Assembly (NCBI GenBank): GCA_021234155.1 | Contig: JAJEKV010000129.1 | Location: 1,903,963-1,967,962 of the forward strand | Source: Isoetes taiwanensis | Lineage: Eukaryota; Streptophyta; Lycopodiopsida; Isoetales; Isoetaceae | Length of the DNA: 64,000 nt | Reading direction: 5' to 3' | Shown here: in pieces, positions 46,906-57,929 of the stretch | Layout of the letters: each line of letters opens with the position of its first letter | How positions within the stretch are numbered: position 1 is the stretch's first letter | The notes under the pieces: generated by a model | The model's database searches: none | What the model was told of the DNA's origin: nothing | Seen by the model: the letters and a program-made list of their open reading frames with translations, nothing else | Made by a program: the position numbers and the translations under genes

Positions 46906-47441
46906 AGACGCTTTGGACACTGGAAGCTTAGCATTAGCTGGAGACGCAAATCGGTCGACATGATGTGGGTGCCAAACTAGCTCAAGCTGATGGAAAGCAG
47001 TCATCAATAGGGAAAAACTCATCGAAATCTCCAATGTTCAAAAGATAATCAGCCGATTCATTTTCAAACCTTGGGACCCACATTGGCTCGAGTATAATTT
47101 GATCCTGAAAGCAAAAGATAAAGATTTCCAAGGATAGCAAATGAAGAAGTGGTGTTTTTGAGCCACCTTTGTGAAGAATGAAAGGGACATTTTTTGTTAT
47201 CACCACATGCTAGCACAGTTGTGTTAAAAATGGTGGACCCACAATGCTTGAGGACCTGGAACAAAACAAAGAACTCCCTCCATGTAGAAGATTGGGAAGA
47301 TTCCATCTGATTGAACTGACCTGCAAAGGAAACATGACTAGAACCAGGAACTCTCAAACGTCCTCCCCAATCTTTATCACTAGCATCAAACCCAATAGTA
47401 CGTTTTGTAGAAAAAGACCAAGCAATATTGCGTATATTCAC
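46905..47441 (-). mobile_element. DIRS-like (tyrosine-recombinase) retroelement RNase H region
   Basis: Minus strand 47441-47064 encodes IGFDASDKDWGGRL, SSTWREFFVLFQVL and LACGDNKK. A frameshift then leads to EPMWVPRFENESADYLLNIG, DEFFPID and WHPHHVDRFASPANAKLP (down to about 46930). The combination of an RNase H with DAS/GWGG, WVPR.N..AD and the H..DRFAS..NAKLP tail is typical of DIRS/Ngaro-type RT-RNase H. No RT core upstream; both ends are recombinant junctions. Confidence 0.75.
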
Positions 47442-47745
47442 TTCAACTCGTGGGGATTCTACTTCCTGCTACCCCTACAATTGTATCAGCTGATGAACGT
47501 CATATCATGTCTGGGATTGGTGGAAATCTCACCCGTCACTTTGGACAGTTTGAAGCAAACCAACAACACTAAATATGACCTCGTGTGGGGCATGGCAGGG
47601 AGTCAGGAATTCCAGGTTTCCAGTGCCTGGTCAATCGCCGAGACTTCCACCTTTGGTATAAAGGTGTCTGTCAAGGCAGGTATCCGTGAAATAGGGGAGG
47701 CCTTGGGTGAGACTAACTGGGAGCTGAGTGATACAACATCTTTCA
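47442..47745 (+). pseudogene. jacalin-aerolysin internal exon fragment
   Basis: About 100 codons from the middle of exon 2 of the gene at 42.2 kb: a NSWGFYFLLPLQLYQL start and SLKQTNNTKYDLVWGM, up to a GETNWELSDT end. It contains small indels and lies between a DIRS-like fragment and a LINE-A tail. A 217-codon open frame (47244-47897) runs through all three pieces but is chimeric, with its first third antisense to the retroelement. Neither end of the gene is present. Confidence 0.8.
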
Positions 47746-47787
47746 GATTGGTCTCCGGGGACGATAAAAATACCTTCCTTCCTTCCT
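47746..47787 (+). mobile_element. LINE-A 3' end, about 40 bp, with (CCTT)n tail
   Basis: GATTGGTCTCCGGGGACGAT, then AAAAATACCTTCCTTCCTT. This is the terminal bases of LINE-A plus a microsatellite tail, exactly at the join to duplication copy S2. Confidence 0.7.
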
Positions 47788-49850
47788 CTACTAATGCTGC
47801 TAAAATAATATTGGATTTGTTAATGTCTTTTTCAAGTGTTGATCTTTTTTTGTGTTACAATTCTCAAATCCATACAATGAACAGGAGCTTGCAATAGCAT
47901 TTTCTATTGGGATATTCAGTCTGTAAGAGTTCCACACTCACACTCTCTCTTTGGCTACAGTAGGAAAGTACATACAAAGGAATATCAATTTCGCCATTCG
48001 CCTTTTAACATACTTAATGTGAAGTTCATATGGCTGGTTCAGATTAATCCCATGGCAATTCTTCCAATGAGTATGTTATGACTTGCCCAACTGATGTGCT
48101 TTGAAAATCTGCTCAAATTTGGGAAGAAAAAGAACAAATTCCTTTGCATTTCCATCACATTCTCCCATTATTAATTAGGGAAGGTCATATGTGAATCAAA
48201 GTCAGCATGCTCATGCTCAAGATTATATTTTCTAAGCAGCATAAGCTTTTCATACCCCTCAGATATCCTTAAAAAAAGCATAAGGACAATGCAAACAGTA
48301 GCATGCTAAAGTCTATAAGCGATCTCAATGGCCAGCTGAATATGATCGCCCACATGGGATAATCATGCAATTTGAGAGAGAGAGATCCACATAAAATGTT
48401 ACCTACAATGTGGAGAAAGTGTTTTGGCACGTTTTACTACGAACAGTTTACAAAGAGACTCTCACAAATAATATGGTATGCATTAGCTGACACGATAATA
48501 CACAACTATTATATTTGAAAACTTGATGACATTTGTCCACATTACATAGTAGCACCATAGTGATCGTGGTGCTCAATTTACATTTCCTGAGAATGACACA
48601 TATTCTGGTGTAACTGTGGCCCAAGTTCGAATTGAGACATCATCAAACTAATTCCCCGCCCTGGTCACTTTTTTCTCTTTGTTTTTGTCCTTGATCATGT
48701 GCATGTGCTTCTAATAATGAATGAATGTGTTGACAATACAACACAAGCCCCCCCCCGAAAGATTAATATGAGTTTCTACATAAAAGCACTATAATAAAGT
48801 TACACTCCACCATCATGGTTCTTTATAATAGTTTGTTTATTTGCTTCCCCTTTTGAAGGTGCGAGATGATTTTTTCTTAGTTAAGGAAAAACACACAATA
48901 TACTCCAAATGTCTATAAATATAGACAATTCAGATGTAATAGATCATATAAATAGAGCAAGCTATGTTCAAAAATTAGTGTAGTAAACCAGGTCTTCGAG
49001 AGAATTGAGATAGTCTTCAGTCAAGGTCAAAGAAAGTCTCGGTCTTCAGTCTTGATCAGAGTGCAGTAACCAGAACTGTATTTTTAAGATAGCAGATAAA
49101 CTTTGTGAGGCAGCTTTATAGTGATGAAGGGGATCACTTATCTTCCAGAAAACCATAGCCGAGTTGAAAATAAGATAAGTGCTTTCTGGTCCACAAAATT
49201 CTGCCATTGCTAAGTTTATTTGGCTTAGCACTACGCTCGTAGTATTTTTTGGGTTGCTTTATTTTATTTGTGTGGTCCAATTAATATAGGTCATAAGTCA
49301 ATAATGATTCATGTGTAACTTGTAGTGATTTTCTAATGGAATTATCTCAATACAACAAATGTCTCACTTTATTGTCATAGAATATAGATTAACTTTTGAT
49401 GGTTTTTCCATTTATAAGATATAGTGAAATTTTGTATAATGGCAAATCAATGGAATTTTGGCCAATGCAGTTGATGCTAATTTAATTTGGTAAATATAAT
49501 ATTGGGAACCGTGTAACGAATGTGAAACCACTTCGATCACCAACGCCCATTTTTTCAACGGAACCCCAATATGGGGTCGGGAAGAACTCACAGAAAGGCA
49601 ACAGTGAAAAAGGCAGCAGTGAAAGCGTGCAGCGGGAAGAAGCTTTGGATCACACGGAACTGCTACAGCTGCTTCATTCCTTATCAAAAGATCTAAAAGA
49701 TGCAAGGGAAGAAATCAAGCAACTCCATCATTCAGTGCATGATTTGAAGGATGTTGCTACAGATTTGAAATCTGCACGAGAAGAGATTAAACAACTCAAA
49801 CAGTCCATAGAAGAATTGAAAGATGCTGTTGCTGAATTACAAGAGCTTGC
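47786..49850. repeat. segmental duplication S, copy 2
   Basis: Near-identical to 44222-46285, including the LINE-D insertion with its target duplication and the ORF1 start. One base fewer (TCGGGAAG against TCGGGGAAG) shifts the ORF1 start region. Confidence 0.95.
48568..48651 (+). pseudogene. jacalin-aerolysin 3' terminal fragment (in S2)
   Basis: Same 28-codon tail as at 45004-45087, ending in TAA, carried by duplication S2. Confidence 0.85.
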
Positions 49851-50375
49851 TGAATCGACCTTCACTCTAATGCGCTGTGGCTTACTCAGTTTGGGGTCGA
49901 GGTTCCAACAATTCATGAAGATGGAGTATGCCAATGTAACTGTGCCTGTAACACGGCTTATGATGCAAAAAGGCATATCCTATGCGGGGCTAAGGATAGG
50001 AAAGGAAGATTCAATCCGGGGAAAGCCCATTTATGCAAATGCCAATTCTGTCTATTCATACTGGCTACCAAAGGAATGGGGAGAAAAGACCACGTCGAGA
50101 ACAAGCCCAAGAAAAGAAGATTCCTGGGATGACTCTAAAACTTTGGGGTTTTGGCCACAAGAACTCTGATTTCATAACTTAAGAACTTTTTTGATGTTTT
50201 AGGCTTCAGATAAGCCTTAAAATTTTCTCTAGCTTTTATGTTGAAGGGTCTAAACAACCAACCCTGCCCAAATTGGTTGCCTTTTGTAAACATATGTATA
50301 TACATATGTCGATATGTACACCTAAATCTATATTAATACAAACACTAAGTCTTCAATAAAAAAAAAAAAAAAAAA
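49522..50375 (+). mobile_element. LINE internal-deletion derivative with poly(A)
   Basis: The ORF1 coiled-coil half (to KDAVAELQ) is joined at about 49851 to unrelated LINE sequence. The fused frame stays open to 50169 (215 codons from 49522). In another frame the joined part has a Cys/His-rich stretch (CQCNCAC, then HLCKCQFC), perhaps the ORF2 C terminus. A 3' UTR and about 19 A (50357-50375) follow. The RRM-like half of ORF1 and all of RT are missing. Confidence 0.6.
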
Positions 50376-51105
50376 CTGTGGCCCAAGTTCGAATTGAGAC
50401 ATCATCAAACTAATTCCCCGCCCTGGTCACTTTTTTCTCTTTGTTTTTGTCCTTAATCATGTGCATGTGCTTCTAATAATGAATGAATGTGTTGACAATA
50501 CAACACAAGCCCCCCGAAAGATTAATATGAGTTTCTACATAAAAGCATTATAATAAAGTTACACTCCACCATCATGGTTCTTTATAATAGTTTGTTTATT
50601 TGTCCCCCCTCCTTTTTTGAAGGTGCGAGATGATTTTTTCATTAGTTAAGGAAAAACATACAATATACTCCAAATGTCTATAAATATAGACAATTCAGAT
50701 GTAATAGATCATATAAATAGAGCAAGCTATGTTCAAAAATTAGTGTAGTAAACCAGGTCTTCGAGAGAATTGAGATAGTCTTTGATCAAAGGTCAAAGAA
50801 AGTCTTGGTCTTGATCTTGATTGAGTCGAGATAAAGAACGTATCTTTAAGATAGCAGATAAACTTTGTGAGGCTGCTTTATAGTGATGAAGGGGATCACT
50901 TATCTTCCAGAAAACCATAGCCGAGTTGAAAATAAGATAAGTGCTTTCTGGTCCACAAAATTCTGCCATTGCTAAGTTTATTTGGCTTAGCACTACGCTC
51001 GTAGTATTTTTTGGGTTGCTTTATTTTATTTGTGTGGTCCAATTAATATAGGCCATAAGTCAATAATGATTCATGTGTAACTTGTAGTGATTTTCTAATG
51101 GAATT
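50376..51105. repeat. segmental duplication S, copy 3 (partial)
   Basis: Starts directly after the poly(A) with CTGTGGCCCAAGTTCGAATT (the jacalin-aerolysin tail) and follows copy S1 from 45050 to about 45772, including LINE-D. Some divergence near 50780-50840. Confidence 0.9.
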
Positions 51106-51294
51106 CATGTGTTGGCTGGAGAGTAAAGAAGACGTTGGCAAAATGGAAAAAGCATACATACAATCAGACCTTCTTTCTATGCCCTACTGGTCGCATTTGG
51201 ATTTATGAATAAATAAGGAAACATGTCTTGGAAAGAAAGATAGTCGTGCCAATTTAGACGCAAAGCTGCAAAAATTCTTAAAAAAATGCACAAA

Positions 51295-51714
51295 TCATAA
51301 GGAAATTAATGATACTTTCAGAAGGCTCAGCCAACCAGAAGAAGGGACAACCAAAAGACTCATCAAATTCTGCACATGGCTGAATGGAAGATGATTAGGT
51401 GATGAGTCATTAGCGCATGGAGCTGCTTGGCAAACCATAGTAGGAAGTGATGATGAGCAGGGTGAAAGCAAACCTGCAAGGCTATGGAAGAAGTAAATAG
51501 AGGCAGAAGCAACAGAAACTATAGAAGCAGACTGATGAGAGGTCACTAAAGTAGCTAAGAACGAGGCCACATGACCGGGTTTAGCAAGAAGGGGAGGAGT
51601 GCCAAAGTTGGAACACCAATGGCGAAAATGCCTCCAAGCTGAAGCATAGCGGTTTAAAGTTGGTGATGAGCATGACTGGAATATAGATGAGAATAAAGGA
51701 ATTAACATAGCCAT
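51295..51714 (-). mobile_element. tyrosine recombinase N-terminal fragment (DIRS-like)
   Basis: A 139-codon minus-strand frame: SSPTLNRYASAWRHFRHWCS, then KPGHVASFLATLV, a SASIVSVASASIYFFHSLAG helix region and VCQAAPCANDS. This is the SAM-like core-binding domain of retroelement tyrosine recombinases (S..T...Y...W..F..WC, then FLA.L, then I..H...G). The catalytic Arg-His-Arg-Tyr domain is not present. It is probably from the same family as the RNase H fragments, but its order relative to 46.9-47.4 kb shows they are not one intact element. Confidence 0.65.
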
Positions 51715-51820
51715 CGGTAAATTCTCGAAATACCGAAAGATATCTGAGAAGCAATACCCAACGAAGATGAAGTAATATAAAGTCTAATAATCTAATAGGG
51801 CAAAAATAAGTGCTTCAGTT

Positions 51821-52128
51821 GAACAGTTGAACATGTATGAATTTTCCCTCTATTAATGCTGCTAAAATAATATTGGATTTGTTAATGCCTTTTTCAAGTG
51901 CTGATCTTTTTTCTGTGTTACAATTCTCAAATCCATACAATGGACAGGAGCTTGCAATAGCATTTTCTATGGGGATATTCAGTCTGTAAGAGTTCCACAC
52001 TCACACTCTTTCTTTGGCTACAGTAGGAAAGTACATACAAAGGAATATCAATTTCGCCATTCGCCTTTTAACATACTTAATGTGAAGTTCATATTGCTGG
52101 TTCATAGCAATCCCATGGCAATTCTCAT
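51821..52128. repeat. segmental duplication S, copy 4 (5' part)
   Basis: Matches 44197-44500 (CATGTATGAATTTTCCCTCT, then GCTGCTAAAATAATATTGGA), ending at GGCAATTCT. Confidence 0.9.
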
Positions 52129-52139
52129 GGAATGAATCT

Positions 52140-52855
52140 AAGCGACATACTAAATGAATGGAAATAGAATGAAGTTTGGGTCGATAAAGCGACAAGAACA
52201 TGGTTACAAAAATACAGTGGCCCAAATACACTTTGGTCGAGAGAGATCTTCAATCCAGACCAGCAGATAGGACAACAAATGTATAGAGACAGCCAACTAG
52301 GAAAAACAAGAAGGGACACCCTAGGAAGATTCAGGTTGGGGAGCCACGATCTAAGAATCGAGATGGACAGATGGAGGAAAGTGGAAAAGGAGAATCGAGT
52401 CTATAGAATATGTGACCCGGGGGAATAGAGGACGAGAATCACATGCTTATAAGGTTGGGACAGCCAACACACACCCTCATGGCAAGAGCAGAGACAAAAG
52501 CAGATCTGGCCGATGCAATCAGGAAAATGCTAACTAGGCACTGAGAGGTGCATAAGGAAAAGGGCTAGTAATATGAGCCACTGCAAAGGTGGGACACTAA
52601 AGCCCCCAAAACGCACAGCTAAAAGCTGATGATAACAATGCACCACCGCATGGTCATGATGCCAATTATAAGCGGGGTGCTGATATCAATAGAAAATAAG
52701 ATAAGCCCTCCGAAAGGGCTACAATGTTACCAACATGATGCGCTAGTAGCACTCCCTGGGGAGCTCGCCCATGCTACATCAGTCCGGGGGCCTCAGGGCA
52801 CTAGGGACAATAATTCTATTCTAATTCTAATTCTATTCTAATTCATTTAATTCAA
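52140..52855 (+). mobile_element. LINE-B C-terminal and 3' region, (ATTCTA)n tail
   Basis: Degenerate frames read RRDTLGRFRLGSHDLRIEMD, then RVYRICDPGE, the post-RT region of a non-LTR protein (L.RFRLG.H.L.IE..RW, then R.C..C..GE). A 3' UTR follows, with GGGAGCTCGCCCATGCTACA, GGGGGCCTCAGGGCACTAGG and GACAATAATTCTATTC, and a tail of ATTCTA/ATTCTATT units (52812-52845). The 5' end is unclear. Confidence 0.7.
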
Positions 52856-53003
52856 GTTCTTTATCTTGAGATATCTTTTACGGGTTAGAGAACACCATCC
52901 TTCATAACAGGCTTGGCTTTCTAACCTATCATTACCTATATCATCGTTTATAAAAGCAAACAATTGCCGACTTTGGAGGATGGATGATGAATATGATTCA
53001 TAT

Positions 53004-53432
53004 GGACAATTTGTAAAGATAACCCTATATATTTGCAAAATTATGAAAATGCCTGTGTCTTCGGAGTAATTTTAAAGGAAATGACTGTAACTTTTTTGTG
53101 ATAATTTAAATGAGATTGTGTCTTCTAGATAAATTGTAGATCCCAATAAGACTAAAGTCGCCTGAAGCAGAGGCCGAAATCTTAGGTTATGGTCTTCTAA
53201 ATCCTTATAAATATTTTTTGTGTATTAAAGATACCATAACTTGTGATTTCGAACTCCGATTCCGGTGATTTTAGCTTTGATAGATATCATTCTTGTCTAC
53301 AATTCATTTGAATGACACATTCCCATTTGGACTATCACGCAAAAAAGTTACAATCTTTTCCATCAAAGTATGCCTAAAATAGGGCATTTTCTCAATTTTC
53401 CAAATATATAGGGGTATTTTTAGAAATTGCCT
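53004..53432. mobile_element. MITE related to the element at 2078-2516
   Basis: Inverted termini: GACAATTTGTAAAGATAACC, CTATATATTTG and AAAATGCC on the left. On the right, the reverse complement of GGGCATTTTCTCAATTTTCC, then AAATATATAGGGGTATTTT and AGAAATTGCC. The interior GATTTCGAACTCCGATTCCG motif resembles the first element's AACTCCGTTTTAG core. Confidence 0.55.
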
Positions 53433-53645
53433 TTTATGTTATGTTGGTAGAGTTTAGGTCACGATAATGGAGTTTTAGATACTTGTGCATGGGACTTCTT
53501 AGTTGGGGCATTTTCACAATTTTGCAAAGACATAAGAACATTTTTACAGATTGCTCTTTATGTTATGTCGGTAGAATTTAGATCAAGATAATGGAGTTTT
53601 AGGTACTTGTGCATGTGACTTCTTAGTTATTGCTTGATCATTGCA
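53382..53645. repeat. tandem duplication of 134 bp including the MITE right end
   Basis: GGGCATTTTC begins at 53382 and 53516. Both copies end with TTATGTTATGT, GATAATGGAGTTTTAG, ACTTGTGCATG and GACTTCTTAGTT. Confidence 0.85.
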
Positions 53646-54211
53646 TGACTCTAAGATAATATAGGTCATCAATAAGGGAAGGTGAAAAAGATACATGGCC
53701 TTAATTAAAACATTTCCAACTATGATATTCAATAAAGCAGACAAAAACAAGAGACAATCGTGGGCTATCTCCCATATGGAGTGAGTTGGTAAAGAGAAAA
53801 GTTCATACTGCCGCAATTATTTTCTTGTGTTTTTATTTGTTTTCCTTGTTTCAAAGGTAAAAGCATTTCATATGTGAAAGGGATTGAATTAGCTTTGCCA
53901 GAACTATGCTCAAACAGTTAATGGATGGAAACAACAACGGAAATTGTGTACTTCCAATTATTATTATTATTTAGTTTTAGCAGGCTGATGCTTTTCTAAA
54001 TTAAATCCAAGTGATTGAATTTGAAATATTTAAATTCCAGTGCAAAACTAAGGCCAACTTTAGATAGATAATCATCTATTCCAAGGGTAGATTTATTCCA
54101 GAACAGTTAACAATCTTGAAATATAGAGACAAATACTATATTGCAGCCAGCATACATTAGAGAAGGCATGTCAAGTTTTAAGAAAAGTTTTACATTTGGC
54201 CACCTGTGCCT
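53646..54211. other. clathrin light chain 3' flank
   Basis: No gene seen. The part near 54211 should contain its 3' UTR. Confidence 0.5.
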
Positions 54212-55365
54212 CTAGGAAGCAGGACGTTGATGGCCTTGCTTAAGCTTCAACAATATCTAGATACAACAATGCAGGTAAGTCCACATGTATATACACAATA
54301 TAAATCAAGATGTAAAAATAGATGGCAGACCTGTTGCATGCGGGTTAGATCAGATGCGCCACCAGGCCTCACTAGCTTTTGTGGTCTATTGTTATCAAAA
54401 GTTGCTTGCATAAAACTTCCTCTTGGACTACTCTTGGCAAAGCTCCCAGGTTTTACACCTTCTGTACCACTAACCTTTCGGCTGTCATCTGCCCTTGGAC
54501 TTGTCTCCTTTCCTAAGCCAATGATGGCAGTTACCAGTTCCCAGTGATTCTCAGATTGCTCAACCTTTTCCATTTCATCACGGTACGCTTTTTCCTTCTC
54601 TCTGTCCAAGTAAAGTTTTTGATGTGAAGTTTGCAAAAGCTTGGTGAAGGCATAAAAATGTAGGTCATTTATATGACATGCAGATTAATGCCTGGGGACA
54701 GAGCTGAATTGGCTGAAAGAGTGAGCAGGCATTAAATTTTTATAATGGTGACAAAACATTACTAGATCAGAAGCTCTTATTACAGAAATACCTATTTGCA
54801 GTTTTTGTTGTTAAAATCTTTGCTGAACGCTTGGCGTATAACTCTTGCCTCTGCTTACTTGCCTTATCCAAGATCTGATTAGATATAATATTAGCTCCAC
54901 CAAGGCGGTATAACTACAGTTTTAAACAATTGATTATGGTTGATAAGTAAGGGCATACCTGCTTGTGAAGGACCTCTGAAGTGCTGGCTGCTTCTTGCAA
55001 TTGAAGGGCTTTATTTCTACTCCATTCTCTAATAACATACATTCATTAACATAAGAAAAAACGAAAAAATTCTAGAAAGAACATATAATACAGACCTAAG
55101 AGCCGCAGAGTCCCCTTGGGGATCTAAATCATGAAGAAAAGCATGGTCTATATGCTCATCATTCTCAGCCATTTGAACATTCAAAACAGGATGGGCAGAC
55201 CTAACAGATTCCGGAAGAGGGCTAGGAAAATCAAAGCCATCGCTTGGGCAATTCACAGCAAGGAGGCTGTGAAGAGTATCATGCTTGAAGGGTGATGCAG
55301 CATGGTGGTCGGCATTCTTAGATTGACCTATTTTGGCAGCCTCCGGAAGGATGTTCCCACGACAG
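54212..55365 (-). CDS. clathrin light chain, 5' end not found
   Basis: Regulatory subunit of clathrin coats (endocytosis and trans-Golgi traffic). Minus-strand exons: about 55365-55096, 55028-54959, 54874-54792, 54601-54331 and 54256-54212, all in phase. Marks: LREWSRNKALQLQEA (plant consensus LREWRRQNAIRLEEKE), ILDKASKQRQELYAKR and NREKEKAYRDEMEKVE of the heavy-chain-binding helix, NHWELVTAII (consensus NYWKAIAELI), and the C terminus GGASDLTRMQQ joined to ILLKLKQG (consensus KPTDLSRMRQILLKLKH). The exon-1 frame is open only to about 55365, with an upstream stop and no ATG, so the first exon lies elsewhere or was lost. Divergence in the helix is considerable. It may be a working divergent copy or a 5'-truncated one. 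Confidence 0.8.
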
Positions 55366-56477
55366 TGCAGTTATAAATTGACCTAGTATAGTATCTGGCT
55401 GGCAATGGCAAAAAAAAATGGAAGACCTTATTCTATTCTATTCTATATAATTTTTTCTGATATTTACTTTATATTTTTTTTTTTAGAAAATAGAAAAAAA
55501 AAATAGATTGTAGCGATGCTTTTGTGAACATATTAATGCCTCTATGTGTTAATGTTTTTTTGTGTTCATTGGATGAAGGTATAATCTTCAGAATATGCTA
55601 AATCAAGGGCATGGGATTTTACAACTCATACCCCTGTAGAGCACAACGCTCCCCATACGCCACATACACGTATAAAAATACGGTTGTGAATGGGAAATCT
55701 GTTGTGATCGAACAACCGCGTGCACGAAGCACACAACCAATGTTGAGAACCTGCAGAAGCCGCACTACGCGTGGTGTTAATTTGGTCCCACCCCAAAGGT
55801 AAGAATCCAAATCCACGACCCAATGGAAGGGAGCCAGAAGATGATCTCTTGCTCAAGAAACCCGTCCGCTACCTAAACCCATTCCTAAAAAACAGAGCAC
55901 CTCATCGTAGAGAACCGAAATAGGTGAAGCCGCAAGAAGAAAGAAGAACCCACCGAAAACAAAAATCACAGCAAACGAAAACCGTAGAAATCAAATCGGA
56001 AGAAACAACAAAGAACAATCGGGCTACATCTTAGCAGACCGGGCAACAAAGAATCGCACGCTCTTAGCGACCCCCATCGGGTTCCATCGGGCTGCTCTTC
56101 GCCTCTATCCGGCTGTTCTTAGCAGCCCACGTGAAGCCAAAACCTGCTACTTTCGACCATGAAGAGCAACCACAGAAAAACAGGAGTGCCTCAGACCATG
56201 GGAAAAAAATTTGGAATCCCCCTTTTTCCGCCAGACCTACGCCCAAATCTTAGGAAAGAGAAATTTTGGCGACGTAATCATGCACACATGCGAATCATTG
56301 GCATGAAACTATTGTTTCTGAATTAAAATTCTATTGCTTAAAAAACTATTCTCTTCTACCATGTTTTTGCTATGAGACAGCTTGGATATGTGCCCTACAT
56401 ATGCCTCTCCTTTATAGCTGTGTTAATATCTACTTCGTTATGAACATATAAAATTCAATTTATAATTTTTTTTCTTT
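55366..56477. other. intergenic, no gene recognised
   Basis: Includes a short (TTCTA)n tract (55432-55446) like LINE tails but without LINE sequence beside it, and poly(T)/poly(A) tracts. Open frames near 55.6-55.9 kb have no domain. The missing first exon of clathrin light chain was not found. Confidence 0.4.
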
Positions 56478-56665
56478 TTGGGTTGCCCCTAGGGGGGCAA
56501 ACCCTTGTTTATGTGGTTTTTTGGCATATCCTAGGTATATGCTAGAATATCCCTAGGATATGCTGTTGACTGCTCCAAACCTCCTATTTCCTGTAAACTC
56601 TCGGTCAGCCTCCACGTCTCATTTCTTGAAGCCAACTGGGTAACTGGCAAGGCAGCAATCGGCGC
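56478..56665 (-). mobile_element. retroposon family C, 3' end with A-rich tail
   Basis: In reverse complement: CTTGCCAGTTACCCAGTTGG, TTTGGAGCAGTCAACAGCAT, ATCCTAGG hairpin arms, GGGTTTGCCCCCCTAGGGGC, then AACCCAAAAAGAAAAAAAA. It aligns with 34835-35025. Confidence 0.65.
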
Positions 56666-57002
56666 TTCAATCCGATGAAGAATTAGCATTGGTGCAATCA
56701 CACATGGTTTGGCCCTTCCGGCATTTACTATTCTATTTGGAAATATGGCATGGAGTTACACAACCCACATTTTTATTCCGCAATGCACACTCTGTCGCTT
56801 CCAGCAACATTATAGAGGATGAGGTAACCACAAACACACCTTGTGGACATACATTTTCGTGCTTCCTTTCTCAAATAAAAACATGAGCTTTATGATCGAA
56901 CTAGACAATCATCGGCATTTGGCTTTTATCTCCATAAGGTGATTACGATTAGATTCCACATGCTTGCATTATGTGAGTTACTAGATCTTGTGTTGTGTGT
57001 AG

Positions 57003-57860
57003 GGGAAGGTGAACAAATAGTTGGGTCTACTTTATGAGATTCAGATTCGGATGTTAGGACAAGTGCAGCCGGTCTTATTAAGAACTTTATATCAGAAAAG
57101 TCCGCAGACTATGCAAACCTATATAAACAGAACGGTTGGTTCGAGGTCACATAATAATGCTTGGAGCAGATGCTGCAAGCCAAAGTGCTGCAATCACAGC
57201 ATTAGAAGCGTATCGTGGTATGTCACCTACATTGGATTCTATTTATTATACATATATGCACTATGTATTTCATGTCTACAAAACTTGGAAGCAGGTATGG
57301 GGGAAATGACCGGATGAATGCAGCTCTTAAGCTACTTTTAAGCCACCTTTAAGCCTTGTTCTAGACGAGTTCCTGTTTTGTTGCCCACATTTTCTCACTA
57401 ATCCTTTTGTACAACATGTGGTATGCAGCTTGGTGATGGTGTGAACCTTGAAAATGCAAAAATCTATCTCGATGCAAGAGCAAGCCATGTTATTATCACC
57501 TCTGTAGGTCTTAGTTTAGCATTCCAACTGATTCATGATGGAAATTGCACTGACACAGAAACATAATTAGAGTATTTACAAAGCAACATTTGCAAAGCTC
57601 ACCTGGAATAATTTATGTGATATTGGAAAATATCTAGGTAGTAACAAAGATCACAATATGCAACTAACTTTTAATTTCTTTAGCAGTACGTATTCAACCA
57701 AAGAAAGGTGGACGAATGGAGACTTTGAGATCTTGTCAAACATGTTGGAAAAAACAGAACTCTATTGGACCTTAGTTGCAGGAAAAACGTCAGCTATTAT
57801 TCAGCAAATTCAGCTGGGAGATGGCAGCTCTTCACTACTCTATTTCACAGCTTTCTCGCG
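57003..57860 (+). pseudogene. HISN3 (HisA-type histidine biosynthesis isomerase), decayed
   Basis: HISN3 isomerises the ProFAR intermediate in plastid histidine synthesis. Remnants: 57003-57217 (EQIVGSTL, a TGA where Arg is expected at 57035-57037, then KNFISEKSADYANLYKQNGW, a frameshift, and HIIMLGADAASQSAAITALE); 57429-57503 (LGDGVNLENAKIYLDARASH and VIITS, the VGGGI strand); and 57687 to about 57858 (YVFNQRKVDEWRL, a TGA, then DLVKHVGKNRTLLDLSCRK and RWQLF). Exon order and donor sites match a spliced plant gene, so it is a duplicated genomic fragment, not a processed copy. The C-terminal third is missing. Two nonsense codons and a frameshift make it non-functional. Confidence 0.85.
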
Positions 57861-57929
57861 CTGCTGATCCAAGCATTTCATTCAAAAGAGCATGCAGAAG
57901 CTCTAGTCTCCATTGATGGACTAGCTTAA

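Noticed and set aside
46396-47034. 212-codon minus-strand open frame opposite LINE ORF1
   Set aside because: Its first residues are genuine DIRS-like sequence, but the bulk is antisense to the coiled-coil ORF1 and has no domain.
55611-55856. Overlapping open frames on both strands near 55.6-55.9 kb as small genes
   Set aside because: No domain, no splice or promoter context; sets of overlapping frames on both strands are expected by chance in GC-richer DNA.
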